Assembly: GCA_036498265.1 (NCBI GenBank) | Contig: DASYFT010000031.1 | Coordinates: 171,801-235,800 of the forward strand | DNA: 64,000 nucleotides | Direction of reading: 5' to 3' | Source: Palsa-744 sp036498265 | Lineage (GTDB): Bacteria; Actinomycetota; Thermoleophilia; Solirubrobacterales; Solirubrobacteraceae | Shown: in pieces, positions 8,675-16,902 of the stretch | Layout of the letters: each line of letters opens with the position of its first letter | Position numbering within the stretch: the first letter of the stretch is position 1 | Notes under the pieces: model-generated | What the model saw: the letters and a program-made list of their open reading frames with translations, nothing else | The model's database searches: none | What the model was told of the DNA's origin: nothing | Made by a program: the position numbers and the translations under genes

Positions 8675-9850
8675 ATGGCCAAGACCGTCATCCTCGGCGC
8701 TGCGCGCACACCCATCGGCAAGATGGGCGGGGGCCTCGCATCGCTGGATGCCACCGAGCTGGGCGGCCTTGCGATAGGCGCTGCGATGGAGCGTGCGGGC
8801 GTGGACCCGGAGCAGGTCGAGCACGTGGTCATGGGCCAGGTCCTGCAGGCCGGCCAGGGTCAGATCCCCTCGCGCCAGGCGCAGATCAAGGCCGGCATCC
8901 CCAAGGAGGTCTCCTCCGAGACGATCAACAAGGTCTGCGCGTCGGGGCTGCGGGCATCGGTGATCATCGACCAGGCGATCCGGGCGGGCGACATGCAGGT
9001 CGGCGTCGGCGGCGGCATGGAGTCCATGTCGAGCGCTCCCTACCTGCTCCCCCAGGCTCGCTTCGGCTACCGGATGGGCGACGCCAAGATGCTCGACGCG
9101 ATGGTCCACGACGGCCTCACCAATCCGTTCTCGGGAAAGCAGATGTTCGTCGAGGCCACGGAGGTCGGCGACGAGCTGGAGATGACACGCGCCGACCTCG
9201 ACCGCTGGGCGCTGCGCTCGCACGAGCTCGCTGTGAAGGCGACCGACGAGGGGCGCCTCGCGGAGGAGATCGTCCCGGTCACCGTCAACGGGCGCAAGAC
9301 CCAGACGGTCGTCGAGATCGACGAGGGCCCGCGCCGCGACACATCGCTCGAGAAGCTCGCAGGGCTGCCGGGCCTCGTCGGCAAGGAGGGCTCGCACACG
9401 GCCGGCAACTCGCCCGGCGTCAACGACGGCGCCGGCGCGCTCGTGCTCGCCTCCGAGGAGTGGGCGGCCGCCAACGGGCGGGAGCCGCTGGGCGAGATCG
9501 TCGCGCACGCGCAGACCGCCAACGACTTCGCCTACCTGGCCACGACGCCGGCGAGCGCCGCCAGGAAGGCATTGGAGAAGGCGGGGCTGCAGCCGGGTGA
9601 CATCGACGTCTGGGAGATCAACGAGGCCTTCGCCTCGGTCACGCTCAACTCGATCCGGATGCTGGGAATCGACGAGGATCGGGTCAACGTCAACGGGGGA
9701 GCCGTGGCCCTCGGCCATCCGATCGGCGCCTCCGGCGCCCGCATCCTCGGGAGCCTGCTGCTAGAGCTGCGTCGCCGCGGGGGCGGCATCGGCTGCGCGG
9801 CGATCTGCTCGGGCGGAGGCCAGGGCGACGCGGTGATCCTCAAGGTCTAG
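8675..9850 (+). CDS. thiolase (acetyl-CoA C-acetyltransferase)
   Basis: A 391-residue thiolase, starting at an ATG with GGAGAGA about 8-14 nt upstream. Active-site Cys88 sits in INKVCASGLRA, His348 in GHPIGASGAR and Cys378 in CSGGGQGD, the full catalytic set of biosynthetic or degradative thiolases. It condenses or cleaves acetoacetyl-CoA or 3-ketoacyl-CoA. Family length and the GGMESMSSAPYLL segment favour the acetyl-CoA acetyltransferase group. The following HAD gene begins inside its stop codon. Together with the dehydrogenase and ETF genes it fits acyl-CoA oxidation. Confidence 0.93.
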   Translation: MAKTVILGAARTPIGKMGGGLASLDATELGGLAIGAAMERAGVDPEQVEHVVMGQVLQAGQGQIPSRQAQIKAGIPKEVSSETINKVCASGLRASVIIDQAIRAGDMQVGVGGGMESMSSAPYLLPQARFGYRMGDAKMLDAMVHDGLTNPFSGKQMFVEATEVGDELEMTRADLDRWALRSHELAVKATDEGRLAEEIVPVTVNGRKTQTVVEIDEGPRRDTSLEKLAGLPGLVGKEGSHTAGNSPGVNDGAGALVLASEEWAAANGREPLGEIVAHAQTANDFAYLATTPASAARKALEKAGLQPGDIDVWEINEAFASVTLNSIRMLGIDEDRVNVNGGAVALGHPIGASGARILGSLLLELRRRGGGIGCAAICSGGGQGDAVILKV

Positions 9851-10755
9851 TGACCGAGGACGGACACGGCGCCGGCGGCTCGGCCAACGGCAAGCCGCGC
9901 GCCGCAGCCTTCTTCGACCTCGACAAGACCCTGATGGCGGGGTCCTCGGGGATCTTCTTCGCCCGGGCGGCCTATGAGACCGGCATGATCACGCGGTCGC
10001 GGCTGGCCCGCGACGTCTACGAGAACCTGCGCTTCCGCCTGCGCGGCTCGACCGACGATCGCGCCGACGACGTGCGCAAGCGGGTCGGCAGGATGATCGC
10101 CGGTGTTCGAGTCCGCGACCTCGAGCGTCTCTCCCCGCGCGTGCTCGCCGGCGTCCTGCCGCGGCTCTACCCGGAGATGCTCGCCCGCGCCTATGCCCAC
10201 CAGGACGCCGGGGAGCTCGTCTACATCCTCACCGCCGCCTCCCAGGAGATGGCGGACCTGCTCGCCCACGTGCTCGCCTTCGACGGCGGGCTCGGGTCGC
10301 GCTCGGAGATCGTCGACGGGCGCTACACCGGCCGCCCGGCCGGTCCCTTCAACTACCGCGAGGGCAAGGTGCTCTCGATGCGGGAGCTCGCCGGGCGCGA
10401 GCGCATCGACCTCGAGTCGTCCTACGCCTACTCCGACTCGGAGTCCGACCTGCCGATGCTGCGCGCCGTGCGCCACGCCGTCGTCGTCAACCCCGACGCC
10501 CACCTGCGGCGGATCGCCGGCGAAGAAGGCTGGGAGGTGCTGCACCTCGACCGCCTGGGGCGCCGCCTGAAGGTGCTGGCGGCGCTCGGCGCCGGCACCG
10601 CGCTGGCCTCGCTCGGGCGCGTCGTGCGCGAACACAGCGACGGCGGGCGCGAGCCCGGTCGCTCTGCACGGGGCCTCTCGTCACGGGGGCTTCCCTCGCG
10701 AGCGTCCTCCCGTCGCGCCGGATCGCGCCGCGCACGCCTGCGACGCGGCAGATGA
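9850..10755 (+). CDS. HAD-IB family phosphatase (SerB-like)
   Basis: The GTG start shares one base with the thiolase stop. The protein has 301 residues: the HAD nucleophile motif FFDLDKTL with Asp23 and Asp25, a helical cap, a motif II region YILTAAS, and motif III/IV YSDSESDLPML. This subgroup includes phosphoserine phosphatase-like enzymes and actinobacterial HAD-IB proteins fused to or linked with lipid acyltransferases. The last 50 residues are Arg/Ser-rich and low in complexity. Substrate unknown; a phospholipid or small phosphomonoester is possible. Confidence 0.85.
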   Translation: MTEDGHGAGGSANGKPRAAAFFDLDKTLMAGSSGIFFARAAYETGMITRSRLARDVYENLRFRLRGSTDDRADDVRKRVGRMIAGVRVRDLERLSPRVLAGVLPRLYPEMLARAYAHQDAGELVYILTAASQEMADLLAHVLAFDGGLGSRSEIVDGRYTGRPAGPFNYREGKVLSMRELAGRERIDLESSYAYSDSESDLPMLRAVRHAVVVNPDAHLRRIAGEEGWEVLHLDRLGRRLKVLAALGAGTALASLGRVVREHSDGGREPGRSARGLSSRGLPSRASSRRAGSRRARLRRGR

Positions 10756-10810
10756 GCACGAGCCCGTGACGGCGGCGCGCGCCGGGCGGCGCGCCGGACG
10801 TGGCTACGCA

Positions 10811-10816
10811 TAATGT
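10811..10816 (+). promoter_or_regulatory. possible -10 element giving a leaderless transcript of the B12-binding gene
   Basis: TAATGT ends 8 nt before the ATG at 10825. A start of transcription at that A would give a leaderless mRNA and exclude the upstream in-frame ATG at 10813. Confidence 0.35.
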
Positions 10817-10824
10817 ATGGCGCC

Positions 10825-11259
10825 ATGCCCCCCGCCACCACGCCCACCCAGAGCAAGATCCGCGTGGTGGTGGCCAAGCCGGGACTCGACGGTCACGACC
10901 GCGGCGCCAAGATAATCGCGCGGGCGCTGCGCGATGCCGGCATGGAGGTGATCTACACCGGGCTGCACCAGACGCCGGAGCAGATCGTCGAGACGGTGAT
11001 CCAGGAGGACGCCGACGCGGTCGGCCTGTCGATCCTCTCCGGGGCGCACATGACGCTGGTGCCAAGGGTCGTCGAGCTGCTGCGCGAGCAGGGTATCGAG
11101 GACGTCGTCATCACCGTCGGCGGCACGATCCCGGCCGAGGACATCCCCGAGCTGAAGGCGCTCGGGGTCGCCGAGGTCTTCACTCCCGGGGCCCCCACGC
11201 AGGCGATCGTGGACTTCATCCGCGGCGCAACCGGCGGCCGGGCGCGATCCGGCCGCTGA
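10825..11259 (+). CDS. cobalamin B12-binding domain protein (methylmalonyl-CoA mutase small/C-terminal subunit type)
   Basis: About 144 residues comprising only the B12-binding module. The DxHxxG motif is GLDGHDRG with the axial ligand His24. It is followed by the SILSGAH segment and VGGTIP, which contact the nucleotide tail of cobalamin. This matches the free-standing B12 subunit of two-part methylmalonyl- or isobutyryl-CoA mutases (IcmB/McmA C-terminal part), which needs a separate catalytic subunit not present here. An in-frame ATG at 10813 would add four residues, but 10825 fits the nearby -10. meaB at 3645 is the likely chaperone of the complete mutase. Confidence 0.9.
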   Translation: MPPATTPTQSKIRVVVAKPGLDGHDRGAKIIARALRDAGMEVIYTGLHQTPEQIVETVIQEDADAVGLSILSGAHMTLVPRVVELLREQGIEDVVITVGGTIPAEDIPELKALGVAEVFTPGAPTQAIVDFIRGATGGRARSGR

Positions 11260-11294
11260 TTGACTCGTCAGTCAACCGCGGAACCAGGTAGGAT
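11260..11294 (+). promoter_or_regulatory. perfect palindrome plus -10 upstream of the etf operon
   Basis: TTGACT-CGTC-AGTCAA (11260-11275) is a perfect 6-bp inverted repeat. It occupies the -35 region of a -10 TAGGAT at 11289-11294. The position suggests a repressor operator, and the shape resembles TetR-family fatty-acid regulators. The regulator is not identified. Confidence 0.5.
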
Positions 11295-11327
11295 CTGAGC
11301 CAACAGACCCAAGGAGAAGCCCTCAGA

Positions 11328-12119
11328 ATGAAGATATGCGTCCTCGTGAAGGAGGTTCCGGACGCCGCCGTCGAGAAGAGGATCGACCCCTCGACGGGGC
11401 GCATGGACCGCAGCGGCGAGAAGAACCTCAACCCGTATGACACGCACGCCATCGAGGCTGCCATGCAGATCAAGGAGGGCGGTGCCGTCCCGGTCGAGGA
11501 GATCGTCGCCGTGACGATGGGCCCCGAGAGCGCGGTGCGGGCGCTTCACAAGGCGGTTTCCCTCGGTGCCGACAGATCCGTGCACCTCAGCGATCCGGCC
11601 GTGGCCGGCTCCGACGTGGCGGCCACCGGCTACGCGCTCGCCAAGACGCTCGAGCGCGAGAGCCCCGACCTCGTCCTGCTCGGCCAGCAGTCGGACGACG
11701 GCGAGTGCTACACGATCGGCGCGGTCGTGGCCGAGCACCTCGGGATGCCCTCACTGACGCAGGTCATCAAGATGGACGTCGACGCCGACGGCCTGCGCTG
11801 CGAGCGCCAGGCCGAGTACGGCTACGACACCGTCCAGGTCAGGCTGCCGGCGGTGATCTCGGTCGGAGACGCGATCAACGAGCCGCGCTATCCCTCCCTG
11901 AAGGCGATCATGGGAGCGAAGAAGAAGCCGCTCGACGCGGTCGCCGTCGGCGACGTCGGTATCGACGCCACCAAGGTCGGCGGAGACAACTCGGCCGCCC
12001 AGTGGGTCGCGGCGAAGGCGCCCCCGGCCAAGGCCGCCGGCGAGATCATCGAGGACGAGGACACCGGCGAGACGGTCGAAAAGATCGTCGCCTGGCTCGA
12101 CGAGCGCAAGCTCATCTAA
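11328..12119 (+). CDS. etfB: electron transfer flavoprotein subunit beta
   Basis: A 263-residue ETF beta subunit. The N-terminus MKICVLVKEVPD, the LNPYDTHAIEAA segment and VTMGPESAVRALHKAVSLGADR are typical of the family's AMP-binding core. The beta signature region follows (CERQAEYGYDTVQVRLPAVISVGD). It forms a heterodimer with EtfA carrying FAD and AMP and takes electrons from acyl-CoA dehydrogenases. AAGGAG lies at 11311-11316. It is the first gene of etfB-etfA-ETF:QO. Confidence 0.95.
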   Translation: MKICVLVKEVPDAAVEKRIDPSTGRMDRSGEKNLNPYDTHAIEAAMQIKEGGAVPVEEIVAVTMGPESAVRALHKAVSLGADRSVHLSDPAVAGSDVAATGYALAKTLERESPDLVLLGQQSDDGECYTIGAVVAEHLGMPSLTQVIKMDVDADGLRCERQAEYGYDTVQVRLPAVISVGDAINEPRYPSLKAIMGAKKKPLDAVAVGDVGIDATKVGGDNSAAQWVAAKAPPAKAAGEIIEDEDTGETVEKIVAWLDERKLI

Positions 12120-12134
12120 GGAGACCTGAAAGTC

Positions 12135-13115
12135 ATGGCGAATATCCTGGTTTACGCGCTGCACTACGACGGCGCGATCAACAAGAACTCGCTCGGAGCC
12201 GTCTCCGAGGGCGCCAAGCTGGCGGCCGAGCTCGGCGGCGAGGCCCACGCCGTCCTGCTGGGCGAGAACGTCCCGAGCGAGCTGGCCGCCTCGCTGGGCA
12301 GATACGGCGCCAAGAAGGTGCTCGTTGCCGAGGGCCCCGAGGGCCTCGCCCAGCCGCTCGTCGACGCGATGGCCGCGGCGATAACCAACGGCGGCTACTC
12401 CTACGCGCTGTTCGGCGGCGGCCTGCTGGGGTTCGAGATCGGCGCCGGCCTGGCCGCACGGCTCGGTGCCGGCGTCGTGATGGAGGTCACGGCGGTGCGG
12501 GCCGAGAACGGCGAGCTCATCGCCGAGCGCCCGATCCTCGGCGACTCGGCGATCTCCGAAGTCAAATACCGCTCCGACGTCGGAATCATCATCGGCCGGC
12601 TGAACGCCTTCGAGGCCAGGGAGACGGGCGACCAGGACGCACCGGTCGAGCAGCTCTCCTTCGAGCTGAGCCCGCACGCCCAGCAGGCCACGATGGTCAC
12701 CCGCGGGGAGCAGCGCGGCGCCGACGTGGACATCGAGGGCGCCGACATCCTCGTGGCCGGCGGTCGCGGCCTCGGCAAGGCCGAGGGCTTCCAGCTGGCC
12801 GAGGACCTCGCCGCGGCGTTCGGATCGACCGCGGCGGTTGCCGCGACGCGAGCGGTGGTCGATGCCGGCTGGTACCCATATGCAGCTCAGATCGGACAGA
12901 CCGGCAAGACGGTCGCCCCGAAGCTGTATCTGGCGGCGGGCATCTCCGGAGCGATCCAGCACAAGGTGGGGATGCAGGCCTCGGAGAACATCGTCGCCAT
13001 CAACAAGGACGCCAACGCGCCCATCTTCGAATTCTCGGATCTCGGGATCGTCGGGGACCTCAACAAGATCCTGCCGAAGCTCACGGAGGCCGTGAAAGCG
13101 AAGAAGGGAAGCTGA
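12135..13115 (+). CDS. etfA: electron transfer flavoprotein subunit alpha
   Basis: A 326-residue ETF alpha subunit. The C-terminal FAD domain has AGGRGLGKAEGFQLAEDLA, AATRAVVDAGWYP, QIGQTGKTVAPKLYLAAGISGAIQH and VAINKDANAPIFEFSDLGIVGD, which is the PROSITE-type ETF alpha signature. An AAGGAG-type site precedes the ATG by 10 nt. It lies 15 bp after etfB and 1 bp before the next gene. It binds the FAD that shuttles electrons from acyl-CoA dehydrogenases to the quinone oxidoreductase. Confidence 0.96.
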   Translation: MANILVYALHYDGAINKNSLGAVSEGAKLAAELGGEAHAVLLGENVPSELAASLGRYGAKKVLVAEGPEGLAQPLVDAMAAAITNGGYSYALFGGGLLGFEIGAGLAARLGAGVVMEVTAVRAENGELIAERPILGDSAISEVKYRSDVGIIIGRLNAFEARETGDQDAPVEQLSFELSPHAQQATMVTRGEQRGADVDIEGADILVAGGRGLGKAEGFQLAEDLAAAFGSTAAVAATRAVVDAGWYPYAAQIGQTGKTVAPKLYLAAGISGAIQHKVGMQASENIVAINKDANAPIFEFSDLGIVGDLNKILPKLTEAVKAKKGS

Positions 13116-13116
13116 C

Positions 13117-14856
13117 GTGTCCTCAGCCAGCGGCAACGGCAAGGTGGCCCCGGCGGCCTTCCCGCCACCGGTGGACTCGCAGAAGGAGTTCATCAAGCAC
13201 GGGCTCGATGCCGAGGACGAGCTGATCGAGGTCGGCGTGGCGATCGTCGGCGGAGGCACCGCCGGCCTCGCCTGTGCCAACCGGCTGCTACAACTGCTGG
13301 CCGAGGATCCCGAGACCATGGAGCGCCTCGGCGAAGTGCCCGTCGCCGTGATCGAGAAGGCCAAGACATGCGGCGGGCACAGCCTCTCCGGCGCCGTGAT
13401 GCGCCCGGCGCCGCTCGAAGAGCTGTTCCCCGACCTGACCCGCGAGGATTGGCGCAGCGAGGGCTTCGCCTTCGGCGAGGTCAAGAAGGAGGCGGTCTAC
13501 CTCACGCCCACGGCCAAGCGCGCCATTCGGATACCCACGCCTCCGCCCTTCAAGAACCACGGCAACGAGGTCGTCTCCGTCTCGGCGCTCGCCCGCTACC
13601 AGCAGCAGCAGGCCGAAGACGGCGGCGCCTACATCCTCACCGAGACCGCCGCGACGCAGCTGATCGTGGAGGACGGGCGCGTGGTCGGAGTGCGCTCCGG
13701 CGACAAGGGCCGGGGCAAGGACGGCGAGCCGCTCGGGAACTTCGAGCCCGGCACGGACATCAAGGCCCACGCGACGGTCCTCGCCGAGGGCTGCTGGGGA
13801 CACCTCACCGGCGCAGCCATCAAGGAGTTCGACCTGGCCGAGGGCCGCGAGCCGCAGGTCTGGGAGCTCGGCGTCAAGGAGGTCTGGAAGGTCCCCAAGC
13901 CGCTCGACCGGCTGATCCACACGATGGGGCCCTGGCCGTTGAAGCTCTCGCACAAGTACGGCCAGATCGGCGGCACCTGGATCTACCCGATGCACAACGA
14001 GAAGACGGGCGAGGACCTCGTCTCGATCGGTTTCGTCGTCGAGCTCGAGTACGCCGACGCGACGACGTCGGCCCACGACCTGCTGCAGACCTTCAAGACG
14101 CATCCACTCGTGCGCAGGATCCTCGAGGGCGGCGAGCGGGTCGCCTGGGGCGCCAAGGCGCTCCCCGGAGGCGGCTACTGGTCGATGCCCAAGCTCACGA
14201 TGCCGGGCGCTCTACTGGTGGGCGACTCCGGCGGGATGGTCGACACGATGGCGCTCAAGGGAGTGCACCACTGCATCCGGTCGGGCATGCTCGCCGCCGA
14301 GTCGATCTACGCGGCCCTGAAGCGCGGAGAGAAGAGCTTCGAGTCCTACGAGCAGGTGATCGAGGACTCGTCGGTCGGCAAGGAGCTGTGGGAGGTGCGC
14401 AACGCCCGCCAGCCGCTCCAGAAGGGCCTCCTGATCGGCGGCCCGCTCAGCGGACTGCAGCAGATCACCAAGGGCAGGCTGCCGGGCCGCCAGGCATGGC
14501 ACCGCAACGACCTGCAGCAGATGTTCGTGGGCGACACCAAGGACGTGTACGTCAAGCCCGACGGCAAGTACACGTTCGACAAGCTCTCGTCGGTGTTCAT
14601 CACCGGCAACGCCACCCGTGACGACGCACCCAACCACATCCGGGTGCGCAAACGGGTTCCGCGCGAGATCGCCGAGACGTGGCGCTGGATGTGCCCGGCA
14701 GGCGTCTACGAGATTCCCGACGATGCCCCCGAGCACGGCGAGGTGGACGTCATCGTCAACTACACCAACTGCGTCCAGTGTGGGGCGATCACGGCCAAGG
14801 GCGGACGGCTGACCACTCCCGAGGGCGGGGACGGCCCGCTCTACCAGGTCACCTGA
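13117..14856 (+). CDS. electron transfer flavoprotein:quinone oxidoreductase, lacking one Fe-S cysteine
   Basis: A 579-residue flavoprotein. The FAD Rossmann motif VAIVGGGTAGLACANRLL is near residue 40. KTCGGHSLSGAVMRP, the GGTWIYPMHN segment and LVGDSGGMVDTMALKGVH are typical of ETF-QO. The C-terminal ferredoxin-like part retains Cys526 (CPAGVYE), Cys552 and Cys555 (NCVQCG). The fourth cluster ligand, normally a Cys three residues later, is Ile558, and no other Cys follows. The enzyme would pass electrons from ETF to menaquinone at the membrane. GTG start, preceded by AAGGGAAG; the gene is 1 bp from etfA. Confidence 0.92.
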   Translation: MSSASGNGKVAPAAFPPPVDSQKEFIKHGLDAEDELIEVGVAIVGGGTAGLACANRLLQLLAEDPETMERLGEVPVAVIEKAKTCGGHSLSGAVMRPAPLEELFPDLTREDWRSEGFAFGEVKKEAVYLTPTAKRAIRIPTPPPFKNHGNEVVSVSALARYQQQQAEDGGAYILTETAATQLIVEDGRVVGVRSGDKGRGKDGEPLGNFEPGTDIKAHATVLAEGCWGHLTGAAIKEFDLAEGREPQVWELGVKEVWKVPKPLDRLIHTMGPWPLKLSHKYGQIGGTWIYPMHNEKTGEDLVSIGFVVELEYADATTSAHDLLQTFKTHPLVRRILEGGERVAWGAKALPGGGYWSMPKLTMPGALLVGDSGGMVDTMALKGVHHCIRSGMLAAESIYAALKRGEKSFESYEQVIEDSSVGKELWEVRNARQPLQKGLLIGGPLSGLQQITKGRLPGRQAWHRNDLQQMFVGDTKDVYVKPDGKYTFDKLSSVFITGNATRDDAPNHIRVRKRVPREIAETWRWMCPAGVYEIPDDAPEHGEVDVIVNYTNCVQCGAITAKGGRLTTPEGGDGPLYQVT

Positions 14857-14929
14857 GCGTCGGCGCGAGTCCGCTCGAGAGCGCAAGCAGCGCGAAACCT
14901 GTAGGCGCGGGGCGTGTTACAGGCATGTG

Positions 14930-15556
14930 ATGTGGACCATCGGCTCCCCCCGCGCACTCCCGCACCTGTCCCCGCGCATCGGCCGGCTCCGCGCGCTCCG
15001 GCGCGTGACTCCCGGCATCGCTCCGCTGGCGTGCGCGCTCGCGCTGGGCTGCCCGGCCGCGAGCGCGGCGGCGACCAGCACCCCGCCGCACTCCGGCACG
15101 ACGACCGGCAAGCCGGGGCTCTCGGCGACCCTCGTCCAGTGCGTCACGGCGGTGCAGCAGGCGGAACGCTCGGCGACCTTCTCGGGAGAAATGACCGCGA
15201 TCTCCGGCTCCACCCACATGGAGATCCGCATCGACGTGCTCGAGCGCCTTCCCGAAGAAGTGCTCTTCCATACGGTCAGCGCGCCCGGCCTCGGCATCTG
15301 GCGCGGTTCCGCGCCCGGTGTGAAGGTCTTCAAGTACCTCAAGCAGGTGACGAACCTCTCGGCACCGGCCTTCTATCGCGCGGCCGTGCGGTTCCGCTGG
15401 CTGAACGCCCACGGCCGGCTGATCCGCTCGGAGGAGCTCCGCACGCCGAGATGCCAGCAGCCCGCCGTGCCTCCGCCGCCGAAGCCGCCCGCCACCGCAA
15501 CGGCGCCCGCCACCGCGACCCCGCCCGCCACCGCAACGGCGCCCGCGGGCGGCTGA
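14930..15556 (+). CDS. hypothetical secreted protein with a Pro/Ala/Thr-rich tail
   Basis: About 208 residues; an in-frame GTG at 14927 is also possible. The N-terminus is basic followed by a hydrophobic core (IAPLACALALG) and an Ala-rich cleavage-like region, so it looks like a secreted or lipid-anchored protein. The central part (FSGEMTAISGSTHMEIRIDVLERLPEEVLFHTV) resembles an outer-leaflet LolA-like or uncharacterised beta domain, but I do not recognise a family with confidence. The last 25 residues are a PATATAPATAT repeat, as in cell-wall spacer regions. It lies between the ETF operon and rpmE. Function unknown. Confidence 0.55.
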   Translation: MWTIGSPRALPHLSPRIGRLRALRRVTPGIAPLACALALGCPAASAAATSTPPHSGTTTGKPGLSATLVQCVTAVQQAERSATFSGEMTAISGSTHMEIRIDVLERLPEEVLFHTVSAPGLGIWRGSAPGVKVFKYLKQVTNLSAPAFYRAAVRFRWLNAHGRLIRSEELRTPRCQQPAVPPPPKPPATATAPATATPPATATAPAGG

Positions 15557-15566
15557 GCCCGACCGC

Positions 15567-15572
15567 TAGAAT
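15567..15572 (+). promoter_or_regulatory. possible -10 element of rpmE
   Basis: TAGAAT ends 9 nt before the rpmE ATG at 15582. The AGGGGA that follows could act as a ribosome site only if transcription begins right after the hexamer, so the leader is minimal. Confidence 0.4.
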
Positions 15573-15581
15573 GAGGGGACG

Positions 15582-15809
15582 ATGAAGGCGAAGATCCATC
15601 CTCACTACGTTCAGGCCCACGTGCGATGCACGTGCGGCAACGAGTTCACCACGCGTGCGACCCAGGAGGAGCTGCACGTGGAGGTCTGCTCGAACTGCCA
15701 CCCGTTCTACACGGGCAGGCAGAAGCTGATGGACACCGGTGGACGCGTCGAGCGCTTCCAGCGCCGCGTCGCCAAGGGCCGCCTGCACTCGGCACGTTCC
15801 GCGCAATAG
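15582..15809 (+). CDS. rpmE: 50S ribosomal protein L31, zinc-binding type
   Basis: 75 residues with the full L31 pattern: MKAKIHPHYV, then Cys16-x-Cys18 and Cys36-x2-Cys39 (VCSNCHPFYTG), the zinc-binding form. L31 sits in the central protuberance and bridges the two ribosomal subunits. The downstream DUF1385 gene starts 4 bp after its stop, the usual partner in this lineage and in Firmicutes. The C-terminal 12 residues are a basic extension. No zinc-free L31 copy is in the window. Confidence 0.97.
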   Translation: MKAKIHPHYVQAHVRCTCGNEFTTRATQEELHVEVCSNCHPFYTGRQKLMDTGGRVERFQRRVAKGRLHSARSAQ

Positions 15810-15813
15810 CCCG

Positions 15814-16902
15814 ATGCCCTCGCGCCTGGCCGCCGGTTCGCCGACGACGCCAGTCGCGAGCGATGGCGCGCCCGTGACCACAGCAGGCGCGGCGCCGTCC
15901 GCCGACCGCTCGGCCGCCGAGCTGACGGCGCAGCGCGACGCACCCGTCGGGGGCCAGGCGGTGCTCGAGGGCGTGATGATGCGAGGCGTCTCGAACTGGT
16001 CGGTGGCCGTCCGCAAGCCGACCGAGGAGCAGCTGAGCGAGGCCGACCGCTCGCCACAGGAGCCGGCGCTCGGGGAGATCGAGGTCAAGAGCTTCCCGCT
16101 CACGTCGGCCGCGCGCCGGCACCGGCTGCTGCGCCTGCCGATCATCCGCGGCATCGTCGCGCTGGGCGGGTCGCTGGCGATCGGCTTTCGCGCGCTCGAG
16201 GTCTCGGCCAACGCGCAGCTCCCCGCCGAGGCCGAGGAGGAGCAGGAGATACCGCGCGGCGTGTGGGCCGGGACCGTCGTCGTCGCGCTGGCCATCGCGG
16301 TCGTCCTGTTCTTCCTCGTGCCCGTCGGGCTGACGAGCCTCGTGAAGCATCAGCTCGGCTCCTCGTGGCTGTTCTGGGTCGTCGAGGGCGTCCTGCGCAC
16401 GAGCATCTTCCTCGGCTACCTGCTGCTGCTATCGCGCCTGAGGGACCTGCGCCGGGTGTTCGAGTACCACGGTGCCGAGCACAAGACGATCTCCTGCTAC
16501 GAGGCCGAGCTGCCACTGACGCCCGCCAACGCGCAGCGCTTCTCGCGGCTGCACCCGCGCTGCGGGACGAGCTTCCTGCTGGTCGTCATGATCGTCGCCA
16601 TCTTCGTGTTCGCCCCCATCGGGCTGCCGGCCTGGTACTGGCTGGTGGCCACCCGCATCCTGGGAGTCCCGCTGATCGCGGGGATCTCATTCGAGTTGAT
16701 CAAGTTCGCCGGGCGCAACCGCCGGCGGCGATGGGTGCAGGCGATCATGTGGCCGGGGCTCAAGCTGCAGCTGCTGACCACACGCGAGCCGGACCTGCAT
16801 CAGCTGGCCGTGGCGATCGCGGCGCTCGAGGCGGTCCTCGCCCGCGAGACGCCCGGCGAGCTCTCGGCGCAGGACCTCGTCGGGGTGGAGGTCGTCGCCT
16901 AG
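15814..16902 (+). CDS. DUF1385 (YqhQ-like) membrane protein
   Basis: 362 residues from the ATG at 15814. The family hallmark VGGQAVLEGVMMRG follows an Ala/Thr-rich N-terminus. Hydrophobic helices are near residues 150-180, 195-215 and 260-300, between which lie EYHGAEHKTISCYE and HPRCGTSF, whose His and Cys residues are conserved in the family. The function is not established; metal-dependent enzymatic activity has been suggested from the invariant residues. Its linkage to rpmE and prfA is typical. Its stop codon shares CTAG with the stop of the convergent tetR gene. Confidence 0.85.
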   Translation: MPSRLAAGSPTTPVASDGAPVTTAGAAPSADRSAAELTAQRDAPVGGQAVLEGVMMRGVSNWSVAVRKPTEEQLSEADRSPQEPALGEIEVKSFPLTSAARRHRLLRLPIIRGIVALGGSLAIGFRALEVSANAQLPAEAEEEQEIPRGVWAGTVVVALAIAVVLFFLVPVGLTSLVKHQLGSSWLFWVVEGVLRTSIFLGYLLLLSRLRDLRRVFEYHGAEHKTISCYEAELPLTPANAQRFSRLHPRCGTSFLLVVMIVAIFVFAPIGLPAWYWLVATRILGVPLIAGISFELIKFAGRNRRRRWVQAIMWPGLKLQLLTTREPDLHQLAVAIAALEAVLARETPGELSAQDLVGVEVVA

